A DNA stretch of 64,000 nt from Onchidella celtica (taxonomy: Eukaryota; Mollusca; Gastropoda; Systellommatophora; Onchidiidae), in NCBI GenBank assembly GCA_963931925.1, contig OZ007569.1, forward strand, positions 21,589,982 to 21,653,981, read 5' to 3'. The position numbers were made by a program, and so were the translations under genes. Of the stretch, positions 11,553 through 21,256 are shown one piece after another; the first letter of the stretch is position 1; every line of letters starts with the position of its first letter. The notes under the pieces are model-generated. The model did not search any database and was not told the DNA's origin. It worked only from the letters and a program-made list of their open reading frames with translations.

Positions 11553-12981
11553 TGTTGGATGAACTACGAGTGGCTAATGTGGTTACTGCGTGGGTTCAAT
11601 AGTAACTCCCTTAAGGATACACAGGATTAACAAACACAGGGTTCTGCTGGCGATCTTATTTATTCAATAAGCCTAACAACGGTATCACTACCAAACAAAA
11701 AAAAAAGGAAAAAGAAAAAGAAGCCCAACAAAAGAAGAAGCCCAAAAGAGAAGAAGCCCAAAAAAAGAAGCCCAACCAGCCATAAGCTGGAACAAGAGAA
11801 AAAGACAAAAATATGATTAGGATATAATGACAACATTAATCAGGCAATCAATGGTGGACATACATAGTAATAGTATTAAGTATTAAATCAAGCAACAACA
11901 ACATAATATAGAAGTTAAGCAATACCAAACAAAAAAAAGGAAAATGAAGCCCAGAAAAAGAAGAAGCCCAAAAAAAAGAAGCCCAACCAGCCATAAGCCA
12001 AAGTTTCTCCGGGTCCTGTGCTACCGCTACATGCCTTATGGGGCGGGGTGGCGATGGCAAGCGTCGGCTCTGTCTCTGCGTCTATGATGGAGTGTCTTGA
12101 CCACGCGAACTGCATCTTATTTATGAGCCCGCGCGGACGTCCGAGAGAGCTATTACGTAGCCCGTGTTGCACAAGTGAAAGGCTCGGACATGGAGTCCAG
12201 CCCGACAACATAACCGGTTAGGGTCCTAACACAATCGAATTTACAGTACGGTTAAAAGGGTGCACACAAAAGTCAATTAGGTATCCCAGTAAACTGCAGA
12301 AATTACTCTAACGACCCCTCCAGCAATAATTGAATAAATTTGACCCAGGTTGGATTTATCGGGGATAACATGCGTCTAACTCGTGGTTTACTTTAAATCC
12401 GAGATCCTCTTATTAATTATTTCAATAGGATATGTGCATCAAAGTACAACAAAATTGGTACCATTATAAAGTAGAAACTTGCTGCTAAAATTCTAACTGA
12501 CTACTTATACCAGAAACTCGGTAGTAGTTTTAATATAAATTTTCAAAGTGTCAGGACTAACAACATTCGACAATTTTGTGCGGGATACTTTCGTCCATTA
12601 ATACGACGTATCTCCATTGATAACAAACGTTATCATGAGTACCTATTTTGTACCGATCGGGTATTGTCTACTCTCAAAAATGAATTCGGGTTCCCGTCTT
12701 TCTGTCGGTGGATAACAACGAAGGAGCGAGTTGTAAGAAACTTAAAGCCATGATATAAGAGTTGGAAGCCCGGTGGTCAAAATTTCCAATTGACCAATCA
12801 AAATGCGCGCTTTTCACCGTGATGTGAATAACGGGTCCCGCGCTAGTATTACAAGGGAAATAATCCAATTAATGGTGCTCGGCCAAGTGTCCATAAACTA
12901 CTATGAGTGGCCGTCCCTCACTCACGCACTAGAGCTACCATGAAAGCACATTAAAAATAAAAAGTCGTTCATCCTCTCACA
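11553..12981 (-). repeat. LTR-c (5' LTR)
   Basis: 1429 bp, same deletion form as LTR-b. It ends CTCTCACA on the plus strand and is followed directly by the CATG duplication. Confidence 0.85.
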
Positions 12982-12985
12982 CATG
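12982..12985. repeat. Target-site duplication CATG, right
   Basis: Right copy of the 4-bp duplication flanking the LTR array. It continues into 'aacgaaacaaaatttt', which matches U4 'aacgaaacaagcttttt' at about 46158. Confidence 0.8.
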
Positions 12986-13181
12986 AACGAAACAAAATTT
13001 TACCACTAATCGCCATACGCCTATACACCCATAGACATTCTAGGATAACATTAACAGGAACTAAAATGAGAATCTAAACATACGCTGTTATACGTTTTTG
13101 AGTTTGGGTACTTTGGTAATGGTTTTAACTTGGATTAGGTGTATTTTGTCCGTTCGTGTTAGAAAATGTTTACATCCACAG

Positions 13182-14500
13182 ACACACATAATTTATTGCT
13201 GGGGTGTTTCCCAATGGCCAGTAATCGATTAGAGTTCTTCGATTGTGCAATACTGTGCTGGGTCAAAGAAAAAATCAATTTCCGACAACTGTCTGACTGG
13301 CACTAGTGGCAGTTCTGCTACAGATGTTTGAAACATGAGCTTACGGTGAAGTTTGGGTGGTAATCCTGGCTGGTTAACACGGCTTTATCCTTGAAGACCG
13401 CTCTCGGGAGCCGAAGATACCGCTATAAAGTACAAAGGCTAATATGCCCAGTGGCCATGGCTGCTTCATGGCTTGCTGGAGGAATGTAACTACTCTGACA
13501 TCTCCCTCGTCTGGCCTGAATCTGTGTGACACAGACTGTTGTGTTTGATGTAAAGGGACTGCACCACGAAATCGTTCTAGATCTGCATTTGTGATGTAAC
13601 AACAGGCAAACATATATTTGACTGCCTCTATGTCATCCATATCCAGTGCCCAGTGCAGTGGAGATTTTCCATTTGCATTCCAGCGGTTCGGCTTTGGTTG
13701 AGTGATCATTCCAGGCCAACATCGTACAAAACGCAGTGACCTGTGCAGTGGATATTCGTCACGTTCATTCCAGACTTGCCTTATCTTAATGTTCATTACC
13801 AGCCCATTCACCAAGAGTATCTGTACTATTTGTTGAAAATTAAGAAAGTCAAGTATTCCTGTAAGTTTCACATCAGGCAAATGTCGATGTAAAATGTGGA
13901 CAATGGGGCTGGCACCTCTATTCATCAGTATGGACAATGCGGATCGAGCCTGGCTATTGCGATCATAACACATGAATCAAGGAGTGTCTGACAGAAATTG
14001 TAACCTGTGAACGAAAGCGGTTCGCCTTGATTTATCTAAGAGATTGGGATCAGCTCCATGATCAAGCAAAAGTTCATGACAAGTCCCGCCAACAGCATAT
14101 ATATATCAGTGCCGTCATTTCTTTATCATCTTGTTTGTTAGGATCAGCACCATCTTCCAGCAGTGCTCTCACTGCATCGGCACAGTCTGCAAGTGATGCC
14201 ATCATTAAGGCAGTCATACCTGTGCTGTCTTGTTTGTTAGGATCAGCCCCTCTTTCTAGCAGCGCTCTCAGTCTCACTATATCTGAACGTCCTGTCTTTG
14301 ATGCCATCATTAACGTAGTCATCCCAGAAGCATTTTGTTTATTAGGATCAGCACCTTTTTCTAACAGTGCTCTCACAGTATCGGCACATCCTGTCTGTGA
14401 TGCCATCATTAACCCGGCCATCCCTCTGCAGACTTGTTGTTAGGATCAGCACTTTTATCTAACAGTGTTCTAACTTTATACAGGTAATGTCTCCTCAATA
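13182..14500 (-). pseudogene. Ankyrin-repeat gene copy A, pseudogene
   Basis: Collinear with the intact copy D but repeatedly broken. Two open pieces remain. 14421-14074 holds about three ankyrin repeats with GADPNKQD loops, and 13973-13374 holds the C-terminal region with SPLHWALDMDDIEAVKYM. Visible lesions against D: a 1-nt loss near 14437, a TA-repeat expansion of 4 nt near 14097-14106, a TGG to TGA nonsense at 13979-13977, a 7-nt insertion near 13430 and a 7-nt loss near 13252. Homology to the N-terminal half is gone upstream of about 14500. The many independent frame breaks make function very unlikely. The three-LTR array sits about 200 bp beyond its 3' end. Confidence 0.85.
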
Positions 14501-14560
14501 GCACCCATACCGGAATGTGGCAACCCTTGATTCGTGATCTTAGTGGTGCAGGGAATAAGT

Positions 14561-15308
14561 CCTCTAGCCAGTTAAACAAAATTGATACTGCAGTTAAATT
14601 AGACGTTCATATAAACCCATGTTTCTTACTGATCGTCTGCAAATCATATTACAAAGGAAGTAAGGCCTCCAATGTAATCATGATAGACTTTACCGCTAAA
14701 TTCTACAAAATATATCATTAGGCACAGAACGACGTAAAGGTGTACCTGGGCATATTTTAGAAAGTCTTTTAACTTCACTACATTTTTAATAGTTTCGTTG
14801 ATTCTGAGCCAGAGCTGAGTCGAACAGAAGAAAATGTCCCGACATTTTGAGCCTATTAAAAAAAAAAAGACGCATTTCCTTCGAATAGAATTTAAAAAAT
14901 ATGACAGGAAATTTCGTTCTACGCCTCATTTTACACTTTAGTGACCGAAACTGAACTTTAAAAGTCACATCTGTGCATTCTCCGTGCCAGGAGGGCAAAT
15001 CAACTAGTTCCTTTAAAAATCCTATCAAGATAAAATGAGTAGCTGGGGTACTTCATTGTGGTACAGTAAGTTAGCCCCCCCCCCTTTTTTTTGCTCAATG
15101 CTATAGCTGGAACTGCAATTTAAAAATTATAAAATTAAATTCCTGAAATGTCAGCTTATCTAATCTGTTGGCTTTTGTATCAGCTTAATGTATTTAGTGA
15201 AGTACAGCTATTTTTTTTCTCTAAAGTAATTATAAAGTACAATTTCTTTTATTTATTTTTTTGGTTCCCTCTTTGATAAGCCCACCGCAAGCTAGAGTAT
15301 ATTAATTT
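14561..15308. other. Non-coding U2 spacer
   Basis: AT-rich with homopolymers (C and T runs near 15075-15092). It aligns with U3 around 33980-34290. No gene seen. Confidence 0.5.
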
Positions 15309-15934
15309 TGGGCCCTGATTACATAGGGCGACACACGACACAACACGTACATCTGTGTTGTGATACATTATTATGTCGCCATACTCCTGGTGTCACCAGT
15401 TTACATAGACGTCCCGCCACATTCACACCCTCACACACACTAAATATTATGGCCAATTTGAGCAGTACACATGCACTATGCAGACAAGATGGATTCCTCC
15501 TCCGACGATACCTTGTTGCTACTAATTTTACTTAGAAACAAAAGAACGAGGAGGAAACGCAAGATGTGGGGCCGAGAACATTTCTTGTTGAGAAATACAA
15601 AAGGGGAATTTCACCGAACCTTTTGTTCACTGATGCATTATCAGGATGGGATGATTTTCTTCAATTATTAAAAAGAATGTCTTATAAGTCGTATAGCGAA
15701 CTGAAGACAATTGTGCTTCCACAGTGGCAACCTATAGGATCTATCTGTGCAGTGTACTAGACCTCCCAACTCTTTCGAGACGTTTTAAAAAAAGTGAACA
15801 TGCACATTTTCTCGATCCGTGTCGTCTCACACATTTCCAGTGTTGTCGCGTGCGGCGTGTCGATCTATGTAGCCATCACTACCATAACCATTGTTACCGC
15901 TTTTTTTTTTTTTTTCATACACGTAATAAGGGCC
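15309..15934 (+). mobile_element. PIF/Harbinger-like transposon relic
   Basis: Starts GGGCCCTGATTACAT and ends with an imperfect inverted match GTAATAAGGGCC. Subterminal sequences are also inverted: 'acatagggcgacacacgaca' near 15322 resembles the reverse complement of 15841-15875. The interruption is absent from U3, which reads through at about 34305-34320. Inside is a transposase N-terminal fragment. No clear target duplication; TTA follows the right end. At about 626 bp it is far shorter than an autonomous element. Confidence 0.55.
15489..15770 (+). pseudogene. PIF/Harbinger transposase N-terminal fragment
   Basis: The frame from the ATG at about 15489 reads MDSSSDDTLLLLILLR, then a basic NKRTRRKRKMW stretch, then GEFHRTF and later FFNY. 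Acidic-leucine, then Arg/Lys-rich, then W, then 'GEFH...L...FFNYFRM' is the usual N-terminus of HARBI1-like nucleases. The frame stops just after FFNY at 15671, while the matching continuation (LKRMSYKSYSEL) lies in the frame of 15566-15760, so there is a frameshift. The DDE catalytic region is missing. The protein family is recognised from memory of its layout; a search would be decisive. Confidence 0.55.
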
Positions 15935-17078
15935 TTAGCCACACGTCCAAACTGGTGTGACTCCGCGGCCCAGAATGAGTGCACGTACAAGAGATCCTTG
16001 GCAAGGCTTGCAGAATATAGTGGGAAAAGTAGATCACAGAGAGAAAGGTGGAAGCACGTGATATCGTCGATAAGGCTAAGTGCCTCATCTAGTAGTTTTT
16101 TTTAAAAAGTGTAATAAATAGCTATGGTATATTCATCTAGCTTACCGGTCACAAAAAAAAAAAAAAAAAGTTGCACCGAAGAAAGTATGCCGTGTTCGGT
16201 ACATCTGTGTCAAGTAGAACCTTATCATGGAATCTTACTGAACCGGTGAACAGGTTTAATAGTGTTAAATTTGAACATTTCATATGGCGTTATGCGATGC
16301 ATATTTTATTGACTGTGTGTGAAAAAGTGCTATGATAAATTCCCTGTTACGGGCAGGCAGAAAATTAACAAACATTTGCACTTTAACATTACGATCAGCG
16401 CTACAGTTAGATTTATAAGCAGCTGAGTGTAGCTGTAAAGATGAGGCAGTACTGAGAATCTTGGTTAAACAGATTCAGTCACTTAAAAATAGCTGAACTT
16501 AACTCGCTCACTAAAGTGTACATTTGAGAGTATAAATAATGACCTCAGGGCAAAACGTTTTGAAAATATGACATAATAAAGTATAAATTTAACGAAAGTG
16601 CCATTTTATTTAAGTTTGAGGAAAACCCAACAACTTAGGACCAGAAGGTCGATTTTATTTTTTATATTATACTCGTAACCGCCCCGTTCTGTGAATGGTT
16701 AAAGACAACGTACTGCATCAGACCGAAAAGAATCAGTGCAAAAAGGCTGGCTACTTCGGATTTTAGATGCCAATCACCCATGACAGTTAGAATTACAGAT
16801 ATAATTGGAGTTCCTCAGTTGTTTGGAAAAGCATAGAAAGAAAAAACACACACACACACAAGGTGAAAAAGGGAGCCGCAGTGGGTCACACTTGCACAAA
16901 CACCTAAGAAACAACAACAACGACAACAAAAGCCAATAATTTCAATAAGGAATCCATTGGTTGTCTAGTACATAGCAATAGAAATGATAATAAATAACAG
17001 TAATAATAATAATAATAATAATAATGTTATGCTGATACATTATAACACAGATTTTTTTCTTTTAGTGTGTCCACATGT
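15935..17078. other. Non-coding U2 spacer
   Basis: AT-rich and collinear with U3 34330-35200. Contains an A tract (16154-16169) and an AAT microsatellite (about 17000-17026). No gene seen. Confidence 0.5.
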
Positions 17079-17083
17079 CATAT
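17079..17083. repeat. Target-site duplication CATAT, left
   Basis: CATAT directly precedes the left LTR end TGTCAC and recurs at 21252-21256 directly after GTGACA. A 5-bp duplication is typical for Ty3/gypsy integrases. Confidence 0.9.
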
Positions 17084-18249
17084 TGTCACAAATCCCAGAC
17101 TGGGAGATGTAATAAGTTATGACAGGACAACAATCACGAACGAACAAGTTTAACACTTAACAGAACAACCCATCAGACTCACACATTTATTAAACATAAT
17201 TATACAGATAATAGCGCAATTACATACATTATATTATTGAATTTAACTGCCGTACAACGGCCTATTCCCACATGCACTCTTCCTCGGATCCACAACCCGG
17301 TAGTTACTTCCTAAAGACACTTCGGCCTCAGCCTTTCCCCTCAGGGTCTTAATAGCACATTAATAATTCACTGGCACCGCAGTCTCTCAATATCACCTTC
17401 CTATTGCCATAACACCTTAGCATTCCATTAGCACCTCAGCAGGGCAATAGCACATTATCATTTCAATAGCCCATCAACATGGCAATAGTACATTATCATT
17501 TCAATTAGCACATTCACGCTCATATCTACGTCCCTGTCCGTGGCCAGACTGCCACGACTTTATGTGCCTCTACTGTCCTGCACCGACAGCCTCACTCTTG
17601 GCCTATGTGTGGCCCCCGGCCCTATGCTGGCCTATCCCCTGTGCTCACCGAGGTGGCTCTTCGGCCCGTCCCCGACACCTACAAGAATAACATTACATTG
17701 GTATAATGCCATACCATTTCTATTCACTCCACCTCTCCTTACAACTCATGAAGCGTACACACAATAGTTCACATTTCACTCACCAAACCTCTTACGGTAA
17801 CACACCTCCATCGTAGTACACAATACTCACTCGTGCTACAAATCCATGAACTCAACTTTCATCTATCGCTCATGGCGCACATTGCTATATCCAATATCAA
17901 GGACTTCCACATTCCTCACATATACTTATTTACATCATGGTAATAGACGAATATAATATAATACATCAATCATAATTATCAATCATCGTTTCACCTACCA
18001 GTCATCACTGGAATAACACTACTCTCAAGTCTTCCGACTGCTCTCCTTATGTTCGCCCTCTGGGCTTTCTCTTGCGTCCGTTCTCTAGGACCTTCTAACT
18101 TGCAGTGATAGTAATACAGCGCTCTCGCCTCATTCAGACCCCCCACCACTCATAACATGCACGCTTTTCCTTACTTGTCTACGTGCGTTAATTTTACTCT
18201 CCTCCTTTCCCCCCGTAATTATTAACTATCGCTCACTCCACTCGTGACA
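17084..18249 (-). repeat. 3' LTR, complete
   Basis: 1166 bp with 6-bp inverted ends TGTCAC/GTGACA. On the plus strand a subrepeat containing 'cattatcatttcaat' occurs near 17451 and 17491. Positions 18060-18249 match 21062-21251 closely. Confidence 0.9.
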
Positions 18250-18270
18250 TCATCCCCCACCCCAAAAAAA
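18250..18270 (-). other. Polypurine tract
   Basis: Minus strand reads TTTTTTTGGGGTGGGGGATGA immediately upstream of the 3' LTR start, the expected site for plus-strand priming. Between it and the pol stop lie about 335 bp with no coding content. Confidence 0.75.
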
Positions 18271-18604
18271 TTAATGCAATTAATTTCAAATCGCATCAAG
18301 ATGACTGTCAACGAGTGAGCGTGAGCAATACTTACATAAAAATGACCTACCAATGCCCCTAGCACATAAAATACCGGAATGAGGGGAAAATATGGGGATC
18401 AATATGCCCTGCACTATGCATATATGTATCACATCATCAATAGCTAACTAAACACAATACCTAATACAGAATCAAAAACCAATCAACCTATCAACCATTC
18501 TTCATATCATATTTACAATGTCAATATTTTAAAGTCGACGACTCATTCAGACAGATCCTGTCAATGTTCCTGTCCTCCGATGTATAAGCTCCTGAAGTCT
18601 TCCC

Positions 18605-21151
18605 CTAGGCTCGACTAAGGTAGTCGGCGATATGATTGCTGGTTCCTGGAATTGGTTGAATAACGGAGGTATACGGCTGCAAAGGCAATGCCCATCTAGA
18701 CATGCGTGGGCTGGACGAACGATTCTTCGACAAAAACGTTAGTGGCTTGTGGTCTGTCTGGATACAAAATTCTCGTCCCATGAGATAACGTCCTAATTTC
18801 TGGACGGACCACACAATGGCAAGACACTCCCGCTCTATCACAGAATACTTTCTTTCTCTCTGCAATAACTCCCTACTGACATAACATACAGGATGGAACC
18901 ATTCGTTCTTCTCCTGTAGAAGACAAGCGCCGACACCAGAGTCCGACGCATCTGTTCTGAGGATAAATTTAGATCGAAAATCGGGTAAAATCAGAATGGG
19001 TGACGATGATAATGCTGTCACCAAATTATCAAATGCTGTCTGACATTCAGACGTCCACTGGACCTTATCGGGTTGTCCCTTCTTAGTAAGGTCAGTAAGA
19101 GAAGATGACAAGGAGGAAAAATTTGGAATGAACTTTCTGTAATAATTTAAAATTCCCACTAAGCTTCTGACTTGTTTCTTTGTTTTTGGGATTTGCAACC
19201 CTACTAATTTGTCAATTTTTGTTACTTCAGGCCTCTGAACACCTCTACCCACGATATGTCCTAAGAATACTATCTCTGGACATGCCAAATCCATCTTTGC
19301 GGGTTTAGCAGTTAACCCAAACTGACGTAATTGTTTAAAATTTACTGTTAGTGTCTGAATATGATCAGACCATGTGGACGTATGACATGCTATATCGTCA
19401 AAGAATGACACGACATTAGGTATGTCCTTCAACACCAGTCTCATTAATCGTGCAAACGTCGCTGGCGCGTTTACCAACCCAAATGGCATGATCTTAAATT
19501 GGAATAATCCAATGGGCGTTTGGAACGCCGTGTATTGTTTAGACTCCTCAGTAAGAGGGATTTCCCAATAACCTTTCGTTAAATCTATCTTGGAAAACCA
19601 CGTGGACCCGGCCAATGAAGCTATTAGTTCCTCCTGAAATGGAATAGGCTCCCTATCGCCTACCGTAATAGTGTTCAATCTTCGAAAATCAATACAGAAC
19701 CGCACCGATCCATCAAGTTTTTTCACGAGGACGATGGGTGATGAATACGGCGATGTTGATGGTTCTATCACATCTAACTTCAACATTGACTCAACTTCCT
19801 TTATAACTCTATCTCTCGAAGAAAAAGGCAGCGGATAAGGTCTAAGAAATACTGGCTTATCCGAAGTCAACTTTATTTGGTGCTGGATCACCGTAGTGCG
19901 ACCCGGCAAATCCGTAATAACATCCGGGAATGACGTTAACAGGGTCTTAAGTTCCCTACTCCTTGAACTCGTAAGGTCAGGGTTAATTTTTACGTCCCTG
20001 TAACCTTGTGTCGGAGTTAACTCCGGCAATTGAATTTGTAACTCTTCCTGCGCCTCGGTGTCGCTTACGTCCCAGTCCAACTGGTCTACGACCCCCGTAC
20101 AAGCAATAGAGAAGACAGTCTCCTCTGGTTTTGTCTGTGCACACAGATACTGTGGTCTCTCATAAAATCTCTGTAGCATATTAACATGGAAAACCTTACT
20201 CGTTCCATCAATGTGGATAGCGTAATCTACCTTTGAAACAACTCGCTCAATAACATAAGGACCTTTCCATGTCATCAATAACTTATTATGGTCCGTAGGT
20301 AACAACAATAGGACCTTGTCTCCTGGCTTAAAAATTCTCAATTTGGAACCTCTATCTTTATAGTCTTTTGCTCTTTTCGAAGCGATACTAGAAGCTTCTT
20401 CTGCTATAGTGCGCGCTGAAGATAATCTTTCTCTTAAATCAACAAGGTACTGAAACACTGAAATCTGCTCATCGTCTTCCGATGATGGCGACGTCATCAT
20501 GTCCCGAAGAACATCAGTTGGACCCCTAGGACTACGACCATACATCATTTCAAACGGCGAGAATCCCGTTGACTCCTGCCGTACCTCTCTGTACGCGAAT
20601 AATACTGCAGGGATATATCTATCCCAATCTTTAGGGCGATCAGCAGCTACCTTACGCAGCATCGACTTTAGCGTCGAGTTCAATCTCTCGCACATGCCAT
20701 TAGCCTGCGGATGATAAGGGGTGGTAGTGATGGGTTGTATGCTGAATAAGCGAAACAATTCCTTCATCATCTCCGAAGTAAATTGCGCGCCCCTATCAGA
20801 CAAAATTTTTTCTGGTGTTCCTACCCTAGCGAAAATTGCAAACAACGCTTCCGCGACTGCCTCAGACGTTATGGTCCGAAGAGGAACCGCCTCTGGCCAT
20901 CTCGTAGCATTACATATGGCCGTTAAGAAAAATCGATTCCCCCTATCGGTAGCTGGGTGAATGGGGCCAACAAGGTCTATCGAAACCTTTTTAAACGGTT
21001 CCGAAACCGTGGGGATGTTTTGAAGAGGAGCCTGGGGTGTACGATCCTTATGCGTCGTCTTTTGGGCTTTCTCTTGCGTCCGTTCTCTAGGACCTTCTAT
21101 CTTGCAGTGATAGTAATACAGCGCTCTCGCCTCATTCAGACCCCCCACCAC
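18605..21151 (-). CDS. Ty3/gypsy pol: integrase core, RT, RNase H (5'-truncated, LTR-fused)
   Basis: 848 codons. Residues 1-30 are read from LTR sequence (21062-21151). Integrase follows with D59 (SIDLVGP), D119 (LSDRGAQF) and E155 (GMCERLNS), an exact D-x35-E, then a GPY/F-like C-terminus (KLLMTWKGPYVIERV). RT runs from about residue 410, with SPIVLVKKLDGSVRFCID, WFSKIDLTKGYW and an F-F-D-D active site near residue 582 (usual form YxDD). RNase H follows with RTDASDSG, RECLAIVWSV and the closing HIADYLSR. Integrase ahead of RT is the reverse of normal Ty3/gypsy order and matches the Gmr1 group. Gag, protease and the integrase HHCC finger are missing, so it cannot transpose alone, although the frame itself has no stop. 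The start codon is probably fortuitous. Confidence 0.9.
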   Translation of the reverse strand: MVGGLNEARALYYYHCKIEGPRERTQEKAQKTTHKDRTPQAPLQNIPTVSEPFKKVSIDLVGPIHPATDRGNRFFLTAICNATRWPEAVPLRTITSEAVAEALFAIFARVGTPEKILSDRGAQFTSEMMKELFRLFSIQPITTTPYHPQANGMCERLNSTLKSMLRKVAADRPKDWDRYIPAVLFAYREVRQESTGFSPFEMMYGRSPRGPTDVLRDMMTSPSSEDDEQISVFQYLVDLRERLSSARTIAEEASSIASKRAKDYKDRGSKLRIFKPGDKVLLLLPTDHNKLLMTWKGPYVIERVVSKVDYAIHIDGTSKVFHVNMLQRFYERPQYLCAQTKPEETVFSIACTGVVDQLDWDVSDTEAQEELQIQLPELTPTQGYRDVKINPDLTSSRSRELKTLLTSFPDVITDLPGRTTVIQHQIKLTSDKPVFLRPYPLPFSSRDRVIKEVESMLKLDVIEPSTSPYSSPIVLVKKLDGSVRFCIDFRRLNTITVGDREPIPFQEELIASLAGSTWFSKIDLTKGYWEIPLTEESKQYTAFQTPIGLFQFKIMPFGLVNAPATFARLMRLVLKDIPNVVSFFDDIACHTSTWSDHIQTLTVNFKQLRQFGLTAKPAKMDLACPEIVFLGHIVGRGVQRPEVTKIDKLVGLQIPKTKKQVRSLVGILNYYRKFIPNFSSLSSSLTDLTKKGQPDKVQWTSECQTAFDNLVTALSSSPILILPDFRSKFILRTDASDSGVGACLLQEKNEWFHPVCYVSRELLQRERKYSVIERECLAIVWSVQKLGRYLMGREFCIQTDHKPLTFLSKNRSSSPRMSRWALPLQPYTSVIQPIPGTSNHIADYLSRA

Positions 21152-21251
21152 TCATAACATGCACGCTTTTCCTTACTCGTCTACGTGCGTTAATTTTACT
21201 CTCCTCTTTTCCCCCCGTAATTATTAACTATCGCTCACTCCACTCGTGACA
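21062..21251 (-). repeat. 5' LTR, truncated to its first 190 bp
   Basis: Matches 18060-18249. It begins TGTCACGAG on the minus strand at 21251 and breaks into integrase sequence at about 21062. Confidence 0.85.
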
Positions 21252-21256
21252 CATAT
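21252..21256. repeat. Target-site duplication CATAT, right
   Basis: Right copy of the 5-bp duplication for the element at 17084-21251. Confidence 0.9.

Larger units (their letters stand above)
5311..12981 (-). mobile_element. Three-LTR retrotransposon array, LTR-int-LTR-int-LTR
   Basis: On the minus strand the element runs from LTR-c (11553-12981) to LTR-a (5311-7817), with a shared middle LTR-b (8971-10399) and two 1153-bp internal segments. The LTRs read TGTGAGAGG... to ...CATCCAACA. Primer sites and purine tracts sit at the expected ends, and one CATG duplication brackets the whole. The block 7818-10399 repeats at 10400-12981 with a period of exactly 2582 bp and looks nearly identical. 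The internal segments are far too short for gag-pol and retain only an integrase C-terminal remnant, so the element is a non-autonomous deletion derivative. Unequal exchange between the LTRs of one insertion explains the array. Confidence 0.85.
1..14560. repeat. Segmental duplication unit U1
   Basis: First of at least five collinear copies of one ancestral block. The window opens inside it, at a block that reappears at about 33581 (U3), 42330 (U4) and 50443 (U5), recognised by 'acttacc...ccacc.ttttg...tagctgccaac'. Later anchors are shared in order: the 'gcaatgccaggtatctcacc' block (2796), an AAC-rich tract (3406), the 'gactattgagaatgagga'-like block (about 4670), the 'ttagtttgaccttaaaacac' block (5108), and the ankyrin gene relic at 13182-14500. 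U1 is expanded by a TIR element (463-2796) and a three-LTR array (5311-12981). Boundaries are approximate, judged by eye. Confidence 0.75.
17084..21251 (-). mobile_element. Ty3/gypsy (Gmr1-like order) element, internally deleted
   Basis: A 4168-bp minus-strand element bracketed by CATAT. The 3' LTR is complete (17084-18249). A pol frame with integrase before RT and RNase H follows (18605-21151). At the 5' side only the first 190 bp of the LTR remain (21062-21251), fused directly to the integrase core, so the rest of the 5' LTR, the primer site, gag, protease and the integrase zinc finger are gone. Because the outer LTR end and the target duplication are intact, the deletion most likely happened after integration. 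Confidence 0.9.
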
